64,000 nt of DNA from Sphingobacterium hungaricum (lineage in GTDB: Bacteria; Bacteroidota; Bacteroidia; Sphingobacteriales; Sphingobacteriaceae): NCBI RefSeq assembly GCF_015210005.1, contig NZ_MU158698.1, positions 2,619,328-2,683,327 on the forward strand. The letters run 5' to 3'. The translations under genes were made by a program, and so were the position numbers. This document shows positions 38,417-47,609 of the stretch, piece after piece. Every line of letters begins with the position of its first letter. Positions within the stretch are counted from its first letter, which is position 1. The notes under the pieces were generated by a model that was not told the origin of the DNA, did not search any database, and saw only the letters and a program-made list of their open reading frames with translations.

Positions 38417-39441
38417 TTCAGCGCATTGATTTCATTTTCGATTAAACGGTATTTATCTTTTACATCTTCTCCCTGATAATAATTCAGTAAATCCTCTTTT
38501 GTCAATGTACCATCGGTCAAGAATTTTTTGAAGTATTGTTGATTAAACTCCATTAACAAGATACTTTTTTCCAGTTGTTTAAGAATAGCTTTATTATTCT
38601 CAATATTATTATAAACCAGACTTTTTATTGTTGTGATTTCATTGATGTCTTTTATAAGCCGATTGACCAATATCGCCAACAAATCCTTATCTAAGTCTAC
38701 CTGTTTTGCATTTAACGCAATATCTCTTGCCAGCATATAAGCTATTGCTAAATTGGAATAATCTCCCTTTTGTGAATTGATGATCGCAACTAATCCGACA
38801 CCGGGAATATACCCTACATTTTCAAACTCTTTAAGAACAGAGTTATCTACCAATGAAATATCAAATACAATTAGGCTTACTTTTGCATCCCTGTTAGCTT
38901 GCGCTTCGAGCAATTGGCTCCAAGCGGTATCGGTCTTTCTTGTAAACAAATCTTTGGATTCGATATCTCCTAACCGGACACTTTTGTCGAATTTACATTC
39001 AATCGCAATTCTCAGATTTGGATTACCATCTACTTCACAAATGATATCGCCTGTTTTATTTCTTGGAATAGTTCCTGCTGTATTGCCCGTAAGTATTGCC
39101 CGGTCTTTTAATCTTTTCTCTACAAAATATTGATTGAGAAAATCGACTATCTCATCTTCTGCCAATATTCCTTTGATAGAGGATTTGTAAAACAGCTCCT
39201 TTTTCATATCAAAGATCATCTTCAGGCTTTCCAGTTCTGTTCCCAGTTCATTACTGGTTTTGGAAAGAAATGCTGACATACGGTCTTCCATTAGTGCCAG
39301 CACACCGATATAAATAGACCGGAGTAGCTTTTCATCCCGTTCCGTCGCAGGAAGGCTGTCAAAATAGTTGAAAACGATTTGGTTTTCGATTTCGAATTCT
39401 TTTATTTCTAAGCGTTTAAGCTGTTGATTGATTCTTAGCAT
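38413..39441 (-). CDS. PD-(D/E)XK nuclease-like protein fused into the Wadjet operon
   Basis: This 342-residue protein has a helical first part (1-110) and then a PD-(D/E)XK core: KTGDIICEVDG (131-139; metal-binding Asp132) and LRIAIECKFDKSVRLGD (143-159; Glu148 and Lys150). A C-terminal helical part follows. It is not a subunit of described JetABCD systems. It overlaps jetA by four bases and lies 15 bases after the OLD-like gene, so it is translated with both. It may be an added effector or a target-selecting nuclease (inference). Confidence 0.7.
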   Translation of the reverse strand: MLRINQQLKRLEIKEFEIENQIVFNYFDSLPATERDEKLLRSIYIGVLALMEDRMSAFLSKTSNELGTELESLKMIFDMKKELFYKSSIKGILAEDEIVDFLNQYFVEKRLKDRAILTGNTAGTIPRNKTGDIICEVDGNPNLRIAIECKFDKSVRLGDIESKDLFTRKTDTAWSQLLEAQANRDAKVSLIVFDISLVDNSVLKEFENVGYIPGVGLVAIINSQKGDYSNLAIAYMLARDIALNAKQVDLDKDLLAILVNRLIKDINEITTIKSLVYNNIENNKAILKQLEKSILLMEFNQQYFKKFLTDGTLTKEDLLNYYQGEDVKDKYRLIENEINALK

Positions 39442-39456
39442 CCTAATTTTATTATT

Positions 39457-41397
39457 TTATACAACAAACCTCATATCCTTTATGCCTTTTTCTCCTACCC
39501 ATTTCTGAAATTCCTCTCCCAATCCCTCAGAAAAGTCTTTATCAAATGGCTCTTCCTTACATTTTGTATCAATAAGATCATCTAAAATTGCTTCTATAGA
39601 TTTTTTCACCTCATCTTCATCTTTAATTTTTTTGAACATTATCCAAGGTTTATCTTTAGCAGATGAAGATTTATAGTTTCCATCCTCATCAAGTTCGATT
39701 TCATTATGAGCTACCTCAAATGTTGACATAGAAACTCTATGAACTATTCTTAGACCTGATTTTCTCGCATTCGTTATCTCAACATAAATGTCTTGATTTC
39801 CCGTCCATACATTATTTATATTCCCTTTTTTATTCTTTGGATAATCAGTATCGTGAAGTACAGAAAAATCTATTTTGAAATGCTTGAGCATTTTTATCAA
39901 AGGAATGATTGTGTATTTTCCTCTGGCTCTTATTAATATTGGTCGGCAATTAACGTGGTATTTATCGGCGTTCATTCTCATAATGGTATCAAACGCGGCA
40001 TATTCAGTATCGCCTTCAATCAGAATAGGATATTGACCGAAAAACATTTCAGAAAGGTTTTGGTCAAAACTATTAAGTAATTTCAGGTTTTCAATTTCCT
40101 CTTCTGAAAATTTGATCTCATCAGACCGATAAGTATTTGGAGTTGGATTACCCTCATTCCTTGATAACCGAACTATTGTCGTGTGGTCTTCAAAAGGATT
40201 AATGAAAAGAGGGCTGTGTGTCGTAAGCATAACCTGCCAAGATGGATCGTTTGCCAGCTCATATAAGTATTTAGACGCAGCTCTTATTCCATTTGGGTGA
40301 AGTGCTATCTCAGGTTCATCTATCAGCAACATATACCCTGGTAATGCCACTTCATTATTCCTTTCATCTACTGCTTTTTCTGCTTCAATTTTTTGTGCAT
40401 TTTCTAACTCTTTTGTCTTTTCATCAATCGCTTCTTGCTTCGTTTGTTTCGTTGCATCGGTTTTCGCCTTTTCCCTTTCGCTTTCAAGCTTCTTAATATC
40501 TTTTTCTATTTGCTTTATTCTCTTTTCATTATCGGCTTTAAAAATTTTTACCGCCTGTAGCCTGGAACGAACCTGTAACAATGACCAAAATAATGCCCGC
40601 TGAGAACCGCTTCCTTGCTGATCCCAGTCAATATTTTCTTCAAACTCCTTGATATTTAATTTAGATCCTTTTATCAACGCATCGAGAGGGTCAACCTTTA
40701 AGTCAGACATTCCTATACTTAAATCAATAGAAAGATTTGGGAAGATTTTATTATGACTATTAGTCATTCTTTGGCTTATTTTTTCAATAATCTCTTTATG
40801 CTCCTCCACTGGCTTTTGAGCGTGACCAGTAAATATCTCTAACGCCTTGCTCAATTCAGATTCTTTATTCTCTAAATGAGAACGTAGATTCTCAGCGATA
40901 GGATCAACTATAAGTTTCAATAAATTTTTTAATTCCGCCTGCGGATTCTCCAATGCACCTATTCTGAAAGGGGCAGGTAATCGGCTATTAAAAACATTAT
41001 CCAAGCCTGCGGCATTACCATCATCGGAATATTCTTGAGTTTCGGGATCGTAGGTCTTCCTTGTCTTAGAACCATTTTTATCCCATTCCCATCTGCTTTT
41101 TACAACTAATAAATCTTCTTGTTTCTCTTTCCACTTCTCAGCTATATTAGCCGTTCCTTCGGGTATGTGAACAGAAATTTCTACATAAGTATTTTGTTCA
41201 TCGGACCTTTTACAATAGTCCTTATCGTAAGAGTATGTTTGCGTACCAACAGCTAATTCATAAGCTCTCAATACAGTTGACTTACCAGCATTGTTATCAC
41301 CAACAAGGCATAGGATGTTATCAAGGCTGACCGACAAACCTTCATTACCGATACATCCTAAATTCCCAAAAGAGATTTTTAATAGTTTTGATCGCAT
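39457..41397 (-). CDS. OLD-family-like ATPase with Toprim nuclease domain
   Basis: This 646-residue protein starts with an ABC-type ATPase half: Walker A GDNNAGKST (33-41), a long coiled-coil insertion (about 290-350), and Walker B YMLLIDEPEIALHPNG followed by the H-loop VMLTTHSPLF. The C-terminal half has a Toprim region: PILIEGDTEYAAFDTIM and FSVLHDTDYP (Glu and DxD). This is the layout of overcoming-lysogenization-defect (OLD) nucleases, which include GajA of Gabija. No UvrD-like GajB partner is present; a PD-(D/E)XK gene follows instead. Confidence 0.82.
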   Translation of the reverse strand: MRSKLLKISFGNLGCIGNEGLSVSLDNILCLVGDNNAGKSTVLRAYELAVGTQTYSYDKDYCKRSDEQNTYVEISVHIPEGTANIAEKWKEKQEDLLVVKSRWEWDKNGSKTRKTYDPETQEYSDDGNAAGLDNVFNSRLPAPFRIGALENPQAELKNLLKLIVDPIAENLRSHLENKESELSKALEIFTGHAQKPVEEHKEIIEKISQRMTNSHNKIFPNLSIDLSIGMSDLKVDPLDALIKGSKLNIKEFEENIDWDQQGSGSQRALFWSLLQVRSRLQAVKIFKADNEKRIKQIEKDIKKLESEREKAKTDATKQTKQEAIDEKTKELENAQKIEAEKAVDERNNEVALPGYMLLIDEPEIALHPNGIRAASKYLYELANDPSWQVMLTTHSPLFINPFEDHTTIVRLSRNEGNPTPNTYRSDEIKFSEEEIENLKLLNSFDQNLSEMFFGQYPILIEGDTEYAAFDTIMRMNADKYHVNCRPILIRARGKYTIIPLIKMLKHFKIDFSVLHDTDYPKNKKGNINNVWTGNQDIYVEITNARKSGLRIVHRVSMSTFEVAHNEIELDEDGNYKSSSAKDKPWIMFKKIKDEDEVKKSIEAILDDLIDTKCKEEPFDKDFSEGLGEEFQKWVGEKGIKDMRFVV

Positions 41398-41409
41398 ATA
41401 GTTATTGTA

Positions 41410-41628
41410 TTAATCGTATAGATTTTTCACATATCGATTGATATAGCTATTTAAACCACTACCATTTCGGGCAAGTCTTTTCATAGTTTCTACGTGGTTT
41501 TGTCCTGCTTTTCTGTAACTGTAGCGATAAATTCGAGTAGTTCCCGAAAACTTTACAGTGATATAATCAGCACCTATTTCAAAAGAGGAGACTCCTGAAT
41601 CTCCTCCTGAATTTCTGTATCTTTCCAT
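41410..41628 (-). CDS. Small KTSC-like protein 2
   Basis: This 72-residue protein reads ISSFEIGADYITVKFSGT-like (SSFEIGADYITVKFSGTTRI), then YRYSYRKAGQNHVETMKRLA and SGLNSYINRYV. The pattern of a beta-hairpin with Y-R-Y followed by a helix and a closing NxY-I resembles KTSC domains but is diverged. It lies 9 bases after the clear KTSC gene. The pair may be functionally linked. The role of KTSC domains is unknown. Confidence 0.5.
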   Translation of the reverse strand: MERYRNSGGDSGVSSFEIGADYITVKFSGTTRIYRYSYRKAGQNHVETMKRLARNGSGLNSYINRYVKNLYD

Positions 41629-41636
41629 TGTAAATA

Positions 41637-41846
41637 TTAAACTTTAGAGTAGCGATATACGCCTTTAATATTCTGGGCTAAATACTGCCCATGCGAATCA
41701 GCACTCATTATCCCGTCATAAATGTGTTGAGGTACATCAAAATACTGATAGATTGTATTATTCAAAAATTCAATCTCTAAAGTTGAAGTGTTTTCATCAT
41801 ATCCAATTGAAGCGATATTCGATGATGTTACAGGTTTTCTTTCCAT
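41637..41846 (-). CDS. KTSC-domain protein 1
   Basis: This 69-residue protein is a typical KTSC domain: PVTSSNIASIGYDENTSTLE, then IEFLNNTIYQYFDVPQHIYD, then SHGQYLAQNIKGVYRY. KTSC domains occur alone or fused to lysyl-tRNA-synthetase-like and defence proteins; their role is not established. It lies between herA and the OLD-like gene with spacers of three and nine bases, so it is part of the operon. Confidence 0.75.
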   Translation of the reverse strand: MERKPVTSSNIASIGYDENTSTLEIEFLNNTIYQYFDVPQHIYDGIMSADSHGQYLAQNIKGVYRYSKV

Positions 41847-41848
41847 TT

Positions 41849-43714
41849 TTATTTAATTATACGTTCAATTTTCGGGTTTTGAGCTCTCCAAGTTTCAATG
41901 AACTCTTCATAATTTGGAGTTTCTTCCATTTTATTACCCCATCCCCCAGGGCGAAGTGAGTCTTTAGATTCAACTTCATCAAAAACAATTGGATCTTGGC
42001 TGTCTGGTCTCCTGTCTTTTGAAGGAGCTTTTATAAATGTTCTCATAGGCAATTTTACAGCTTCACCTAAAATTATTGCTTCACCTGTTTTTAAAATCGG
42101 TAACATACTAGTGAGACCTTCAAGATTATCAGAAACAGCACTAGTAATATGACCTCTATCCGTGGAGTTTGAAAGTCTTAAAGCGAAGAAAGTACCGCAT
42201 TGAGAAAGGATTGTAGAATTTATCTCAGATGGTCTTTGGCTCACTATCATTGTCCCAATACCATATTTTCTGCCTTCTTTTACTATTTTTTGAACAATAG
42301 AAAGTGCACTTCCCTCGGAATTTAAATAATTATGAGCCTCTTCCATTAGTAGTAAAAGTGGTCTTTCTTTTCCTCCTTGAGAAAGATTTCGAGACCAAAA
42401 TAAGCCATCATAGATTATCCTAAGTAGAACGCCAATTATTGTGTTCAATATTGTAATTGGAACGCCTGATAAATCTAAAATTGTAATCGGTTTATCACTT
42501 CCAATCCAACCTTTCAATAATTCATCTAAATCTTTGTCTACCTCTCCATCATGTTTTGGGGTTAAATCAGTAGGTTTGAAAATGAAGTCAAATCTTGGAA
42601 TCCTTAATTTTGAACCAAGAGAATGAAGTTGTTGTCCATTTGTTAAAGGAGATTCATTCTGATACTGAACTCGGTCCCCATTAGCCCCATTTGAATTAAT
42701 TTTTTTAAAGATAGGAGGAAGCCCATTAACTGGGTCTCCTTTAATTTCATTCCCCTCTTTATCTAATTCATAAGCCAGTGGCTTCCCCTCTTTATCTTGA
42801 TACAGTTTACCTAGAGTTTGTGTATATAACTCATACCAAAGATGATTTAAACTAAAAGGGACTGGAGAATCAACATTTAAGGTGTCCGTACTCAACCCTT
42901 TTCTATGATATTTTTCTAAGCTTTTTCTTTTTTCAGATAATATCCTTTCTAGTATTGTATTATAATCTTTTTCGTTTGAAATTTTCCCAAAACTCACCTC
43001 ACACAGTTCGTCAAAATTTAAAGCCCAAAACGGAAGTAGAAGTTCTTTTTCAACACTTCCCTCACTTTTATCTGCATTTATCTTATAAAGATTGGCTTTG
43101 TCTTTTAAAGCCTGACCATATTCACCATGAATATCAAAAACCAAAATCCGAGAAGACGGATATTTCTCTGTATCTGATAATGCATTTAATAAGCTTGCAA
43201 CAGTTGTAGATTTGCCAGAACCTGTGGTTCCTACAACCGCAGAATGTCTTGTTATTAATTTGTTCACATCAACTAATGCTGGAATAGATTCAGCACCAGC
43301 TATATGTCCAATATTCACAAAATAGGGTTTATCAGGTTGTCCGTATATTCTTTTTAAATCTTCCTCTGAAACTAAATGAACTTCGTCACTTATAGTTGGA
43401 TATTGGGAAATACCTCTTTGAAACTCACCTGCTCTTTGTCCTTCACCAACTAATTGAATTGTAATCCACCTATTGCCATAAGGTTGATTTGCAACTTGAT
43501 TTTCAGGAACAGCACCTGCACCAACTTGTGTAATAATACCAAATAGGTAATTATATCCAATAGGGATTTTGACAAAGCTTCCAATTTGTCCGATTCGATA
43601 ACCTTCCCCGTTAACATAAGTCAAACCTGATAATGAATCATTAACCATTGCTACCCTTATGGTTGTACCAGTTACATCCTGAACCGTTCCTAAGTATGTA
43701 GAATTATTTTTCAT
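41849..43714 (-). CDS. herA: HerA-type hexameric ATPase of a Sir2-HerA system
   Basis: This 621-residue protein has the HerA layout: an N-terminal HAS-barrel (1-90), then a RecA-like motor with Walker A VVGTTGSGKSTTVASLL (160-176), IHGEYGQAL after the FDIHGEYG strand, Walker B PLLLLMEEAHNYL (about 480) and the arginine-finger region SQRPSEINSTILSQCGTFFA. HerA forms hexameric translocases. With a SIR2 NADase it forms described anti-phage complexes. The start overlaps the sir2 gene by 11 bases. Confidence 0.88.
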   Translation of the reverse strand: MKNNSTYLGTVQDVTGTTIRVAMVNDSLSGLTYVNGEGYRIGQIGSFVKIPIGYNYLFGIITQVGAGAVPENQVANQPYGNRWITIQLVGEGQRAGEFQRGISQYPTISDEVHLVSEEDLKRIYGQPDKPYFVNIGHIAGAESIPALVDVNKLITRHSAVVGTTGSGKSTTVASLLNALSDTEKYPSSRILVFDIHGEYGQALKDKANLYKINADKSEGSVEKELLLPFWALNFDELCEVSFGKISNEKDYNTILERILSEKRKSLEKYHRKGLSTDTLNVDSPVPFSLNHLWYELYTQTLGKLYQDKEGKPLAYELDKEGNEIKGDPVNGLPPIFKKINSNGANGDRVQYQNESPLTNGQQLHSLGSKLRIPRFDFIFKPTDLTPKHDGEVDKDLDELLKGWIGSDKPITILDLSGVPITILNTIIGVLLRIIYDGLFWSRNLSQGGKERPLLLLMEEAHNYLNSEGSALSIVQKIVKEGRKYGIGTMIVSQRPSEINSTILSQCGTFFALRLSNSTDRGHITSAVSDNLEGLTSMLPILKTGEAIILGEAVKLPMRTFIKAPSKDRRPDSQDPIVFDEVESKDSLRPGGWGNKMEETPNYEEFIETWRAQNPKIERIIK

Positions 43715-44927
43715 CTAATTTAGTTTGGTTATAGCCTATAAGTGCTTGCAAAAAATCTCCTAGCTTAGAAAAATCTCCTAATTTTAAAAGATGTTTTTCC
43801 TCTGAATCTTCAGTAGATGATATTTTTTGGATACAATTTGCCAAGTTATCTTCATCCTCCATTTCTAAAGGGATTTTCCATTTTCCTCTTACAGTTCCAA
43901 TCATAGCCTCATCATAAGACCATAGAGCAAGGTTATTTCTTCTTTTGGCTAATTGTATTGCTTTAGGATAACGCTCAACAACTTTTTTTTCTGAGTCTTC
44001 AAAAGTTAATGTGTCGAATAACATAGCTATAACCATAGAATTGGGATTTGCTTTTAATGCACTTAAAATTGTATCATTCAAATGTTCATCATTAAATGAA
44101 TAGCCTGATAATACCATTAATGAATTTGGCAGTCTTAAAAATCTATTAAGTTGGTCTATTAGAGCTAAATATGGCATTTTTCTACTTTGTTCATATTTCA
44201 AATGAGAAGGATATATCAAATATGAATCACCATTAGCCTTTGTCAAACTCGATCTGTAAACCTCTTTGTTTTCTTTTTGAAACCAATTTATTGAACCGTG
44301 AATTTTCCATAACCTAGTCCAGTGTTTAGGAATCAAGTTATCCTCTACTGCACGTAAATCGAAAAAAGATTGTCTTGAACCTACAAATCCGTCAAAATAT
44401 GGAATTGATAAATCTTCAAAGGCTTCTTCAAGAAGCAAATCATAATTTGTAGTAAACACCTCAATTGGTTTTTCTCTATCAATTGAAATCCATTGGGCAA
44501 GTTTATGGTATGGTGTATCTTTATCTGGGAGATTTACTTCAAGCTTTTCTGCAATTTTATTGCATATATCTTTTTCAAGTTCAACTAAGTTCTCTTTTGT
44601 GAATCCTCTGACTGAATTGCCAACAGAGACCTCTTTCAATCCTCGAAGAAAGCTCAAAATGTCTTCAATATTTTTCTCATCTTTTTCTGAAAGGATTACT
44701 TCATCAATTAGCTTGTCATAATTGTTTTTATCATCTGTTTTAGACTTTAATTTATCTGTAACCGATTGAGTTAGTTTTGCCACGTCAGGTATTAAAGGCC
44801 ATTTATCCTTTGGCATATTTACAGATAGAGGGCAACCTGCCGAAATAAAAAAACCTAATGGTTTTTTGTCCTGTGATAATGTTTGTCTTAAAAATTTTAT
44901 ATGCTTTACTGGGTCATGAGCGCTCAT
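43704..44927 (-). CDS. SIR2-domain NADase-type defence protein, first gene of the operon
   Basis: This 407-residue protein has the SIR2 Rossmann fold: NAD-loop GFFISAGCPLS (25-35), FTTNYDLLLEEAF (158-170) with the conserved Asn and Asp, the catalytic His in LWKIHGSINW (206-215), and MVLSGYSFNDEHLND near 270. SIR2 proteins paired with HerA deplete NAD on phage infection or act as nucleases in described systems. Here it leads the ten-gene run that ends with Wadjet. The start codon lies about 50 bases after a predicted promoter start with an upstream palindrome. Confidence 0.85.
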   Translation of the reverse strand: MSAHDPVKHIKFLRQTLSQDKKPLGFFISAGCPLSVNMPKDKWPLIPDVAKLTQSVTDKLKSKTDDKNNYDKLIDEVILSEKDEKNIEDILSFLRGLKEVSVGNSVRGFTKENLVELEKDICNKIAEKLEVNLPDKDTPYHKLAQWISIDREKPIEVFTTNYDLLLEEAFEDLSIPYFDGFVGSRQSFFDLRAVEDNLIPKHWTRLWKIHGSINWFQKENKEVYRSSLTKANGDSYLIYPSHLKYEQSRKMPYLALIDQLNRFLRLPNSLMVLSGYSFNDEHLNDTILSALKANPNSMVIAMLFDTLTFEDSEKKVVERYPKAIQLAKRRNNLALWSYDEAMIGTVRGKWKIPLEMEDEDNLANCIQKISSTEDSEEKHLLKLGDFSKLGDFLQALIGYNQTKLDEK

Positions 44928-44984
44928 TTTCTTTCTATAATTTATTTGATTAAAATCTAGATAAACAACAATTTACCTTTCAAA

Positions 44985-45028
44985 CAAATATAATAAAATA
45001 AAAGCTCTATCGATTACGGGAACCCGTA
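44985..45028 (-). promoter_or_regulatory. Third operator copy and -7 box of the Sir2-to-Wadjet operon
   Basis: On the minus strand TACGG-GTTC-CCGTA (45015-45028; plus-strand spacer GAAC) precedes TATATTTG (44992-44985), a perfect TAnnTTTG -7 box. The distance from the palindrome centre to the box is 29.5 bp, equal to the 25.6-kb site and two less than at 14.5 kb. The box lies 58 bases before the sir2 start codon. The gap 45029-45282 on the other side holds no gene I can support. Confidence 0.6.
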
Positions 45029-45282
45029 TTCGACTCATGAATGAAACTTTATTTAAGACTAGAGTATTTTCTTTAAAAAGTTTAACGTTATCATGAGAAG
45101 GACACAGCGTCAGCAATTATTTGCATCGGAGTCAGTAGAGATGAACAAGCACAAAAGGATGTACATTCTGTGTAGCCAAAAAGAAAAATCAGACAAAAAT
45201 GCATTATTATTTATAACCAGTTATATATAAACATATAAGACTACACTTCGCTATGTATATACCTAGTTAAAATTGTCGTTGA

Positions 45283-45504
45283 CTAGGCAGGGAATATGGC
45301 GCAAAGGCATTGCTGGACCGCCTAAATAACGTGGACAGGCCTAAAACTTATCTTAAAACTAAAGAGCAAACAAAATCTTATCTCGAACCCATTACGCCAA
45401 CCAATTATTTAAAAGACCTGATGGAAAGCAGTAAGACTGATCAAGTGCCAACCGTTGGGCAAAGAAAGAAGAAAAGAAAAAAATATAGGAGTTTTTCTCG
45501 TTAG
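45283..45504 (+). pseudogene. C-terminal tail of a MobB-like relaxase
   Basis: The frame opens after a TGA at 45280 and reads LLDRLNNVDRPKTYLKTKEQ, then PTNYLKDLMESS, ending in a very basic tail (VGQRKKKRKKYRSFSR). Such a tail directly before mobC is what the 3' end of mobB looks like in Bacteroidota conjugative elements. The relaxase catalytic domain is missing; the defence operon adjoins instead. Confidence 0.5.
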
Positions 45505-45539
45505 GGAAATACTGATTTATTTAATTTAAAGGAACGACC

Positions 45540-47576
45540 ATGAATACAGGAGAGGATGCACAAGGGCTCAGAAAAATCGTAGATTTTACCCGCTTTATCA
45601 GTATTGTAGTTTTGGGCACCCATTTTTACAGCTTTTGTTATGAGGTTTTCAATCTATGGGGCTTGACAGCGGAGATTACTGATCGAATAATTTTCAATAT
45701 CTCAAAGACGGCAGTCTTTAATCACATGATGAATGCAAAATTGGCTTCATTGCTTTTTTTAGGAATATCATTAATTGGTTTAAAGGGCAAGAAGGATGAA
45801 AACATACAGCTTAAGTCAATCGTTAAATATTTGTTCTCGGGATTGGTTTTATATTTTGCTAGCGGTCTTTTCTACTATTTACCTCTAGCTCAAAATATCG
45901 TTTCGATAGTGTATATATCCATAACCGTAATTGGCTACCTACTTATTTTATCGGGCGGGGCTACGCTTTCTAGGTTGATACAGGAAAACCTGAGTAAGGA
46001 TATTTTTAACGATGAAAACGAAACCTTTCCGCAAGAAGAAAGATTGCTAGAGAACGAGTATTCCATTAATCTTCCAGCCAAATACAGATTGAAGAACAAG
46101 ACAAGGGACAGCTGGATTAATTTTATCAATCCATTTCGTGGAATGTTGGTGGCAGGAACCCCAGGTGCGGGAAAATCATATTTTGTAATCAGGCATATTA
46201 TAGATCAGCATCTTAGAAAGGGATTTTCTATGTTTATTTACGATTTCAAGTACGATGACTTGACCAAGATAGCCTATAACAAATTATTAAAATACCGTAA
46301 GAACTTTAAAGTACAGCCTGCATTCTACATTATCAATTTTGATGACCTAAACCGAACACATCGGTGTAATCCGCTCGACCCCGAGAGTATGGAAGATATT
46401 ACAGATGCTACAGAAGCAAGTCGAACGATTATGCTAGGGCTTAACCGGGATTGGATCAAAAAGCAAGGCGATTTCTTTGTTGAAAGTCCGATCAACTTTT
46501 TGACCGGTATTATATGGTACCTGCGTAAATACGAAAATGGTAAGTACTGTACTTTGCCGCATGTGATTGAACTAATGCAGGCAGATTACGATCCCTTATT
46601 TGCTGTTTTGAAAGAGGAAGAGGAGATCAAGGTTTTGATTAATCCTTTTGTTTCCGCATTTCAGAATAAGGCAAGAGAACAGTTAGAGGGGCAGATTGCC
46701 AGTGCAAAAATTGGGCTGGCGAGATTGTCGTCACCGCAATTATACTACGTACTTAGCGGTAATGATTTTACCCTTGATGTAAATAACCCGCTAGAACCTA
46801 AAGTAATATGTGTAGGCAACAATCCACAGAAGATACAAACTTACGGAGCTGTGCTATCGCTTTACATTTCCAGAATGATCAAACTCGTTAACCGAAAGGG
46901 ACAACTAAAAAGTAGTCTGGTATTTGATGAGTTTCCAACGATTTACTTTAATAATATGGATAGTCTAATAGCGACTGCTAGAAGTAACAAGGTATCAACA
47001 ACGCTGGCAGTTCAGGATTTTAGTCAACTTAAAAAGGATTATGGTGCAGACCAGGCCGATGTAATCAGTGGGATTGTGGGTAATATTATTAGTGGTCAAG
47101 TAACTGGGAGTACGGCTAAAAAACTATCGGAAACTTTTGGGAAAATTATGCAGGATAGAACAAGCCTCAGTATCAATAGCTCGGATACTTCTATTTCTAA
47201 ATCTACACAACTGGATTATGCGATACCTGCTTCTAAAATTTCATCTCTTTCTTCGGGTGAGTTTGTGGGTATTGTTGCAGATAATCCTGACCAGAAAATT
47301 AAGCTGAAGGTTTTTCATAGTGAGATACAGAATGACCATGAGGCCATTGGTAGGGAAGAGGAAGGTTACCAATCTGTCCCTATAATTAAGAAAGTAAGCG
47401 AAATGGATATTCAAGAGAATTACCTAAAAATTAAGGCTGATATTGAATTGATATTTGAAAATGAGCTCAAAAAAATTGATGATAGAAAGCCAAAGGTTGA
47501 GAACGAGCAAAAACAAAAAAGTGATGATAGTGAGGCAAAAGGATTTTTAGAAAACGGAAGATCTGTTTCTCTGTAG
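45540..47576 (+). CDS. mobC: MobC/TraG-type T4SS coupling protein
   Basis: This 678-residue protein is intact. N-terminal membrane spans (FISIVVLGTHFYSFCYEVF; ASLLFLGISLIGL; ILLLSGGATL-like at about 135-150) are followed by a VirD4/TraG ATPase domain: Walker A VAGTPGAGKSYFVI (about 200-213), Walker B KSSLVFDEFPTI and the TSISKSTQLDYAIPASKISS end region. It would deliver the relaxase-DNA complex to the conjugation channel. The partner genes are absent here, so it is a remnant of a mobilisation module. It is a diverged paralogue of the dead copy at 28 kb, in the same orientation. Confidence 0.88.
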   Translation: MNTGEDAQGLRKIVDFTRFISIVVLGTHFYSFCYEVFNLWGLTAEITDRIIFNISKTAVFNHMMNAKLASLLFLGISLIGLKGKKDENIQLKSIVKYLFSGLVLYFASGLFYYLPLAQNIVSIVYISITVIGYLLILSGGATLSRLIQENLSKDIFNDENETFPQEERLLENEYSINLPAKYRLKNKTRDSWINFINPFRGMLVAGTPGAGKSYFVIRHIIDQHLRKGFSMFIYDFKYDDLTKIAYNKLLKYRKNFKVQPAFYIINFDDLNRTHRCNPLDPESMEDITDATEASRTIMLGLNRDWIKKQGDFFVESPINFLTGIIWYLRKYENGKYCTLPHVIELMQADYDPLFAVLKEEEEIKVLINPFVSAFQNKAREQLEGQIASAKIGLARLSSPQLYYVLSGNDFTLDVNNPLEPKVICVGNNPQKIQTYGAVLSLYISRMIKLVNRKGQLKSSLVFDEFPTIYFNNMDSLIATARSNKVSTTLAVQDFSQLKKDYGADQADVISGIVGNIISGQVTGSTAKKLSETFGKIMQDRTSLSINSSDTSISKSTQLDYAIPASKISSLSSGEFVGIVADNPDQKIKLKVFHSEIQNDHEAIGREEEGYQSVPIIKKVSEMDIQENYLKIKADIELIFENELKKIDDRKPKVENEQKQKSDDSEAKGFLENGRSVSL

Positions 47577-47609
47577 TAATTATTAATTATATTTGAAATT
47601 ATAGTCTCA

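Noticed and set aside
39457..41397. Gabija (GajA) call for the OLD-like gene
   Set aside because: No GajB (UvrD-like helicase) follows; the gene is better described as OLD-like only.
45310..45504. Stand-alone 64-aa basic protein starting at a TTG
   Set aside because: The frame extends upstream without a start and matches the end of a relaxase, so I list it as a remnant.
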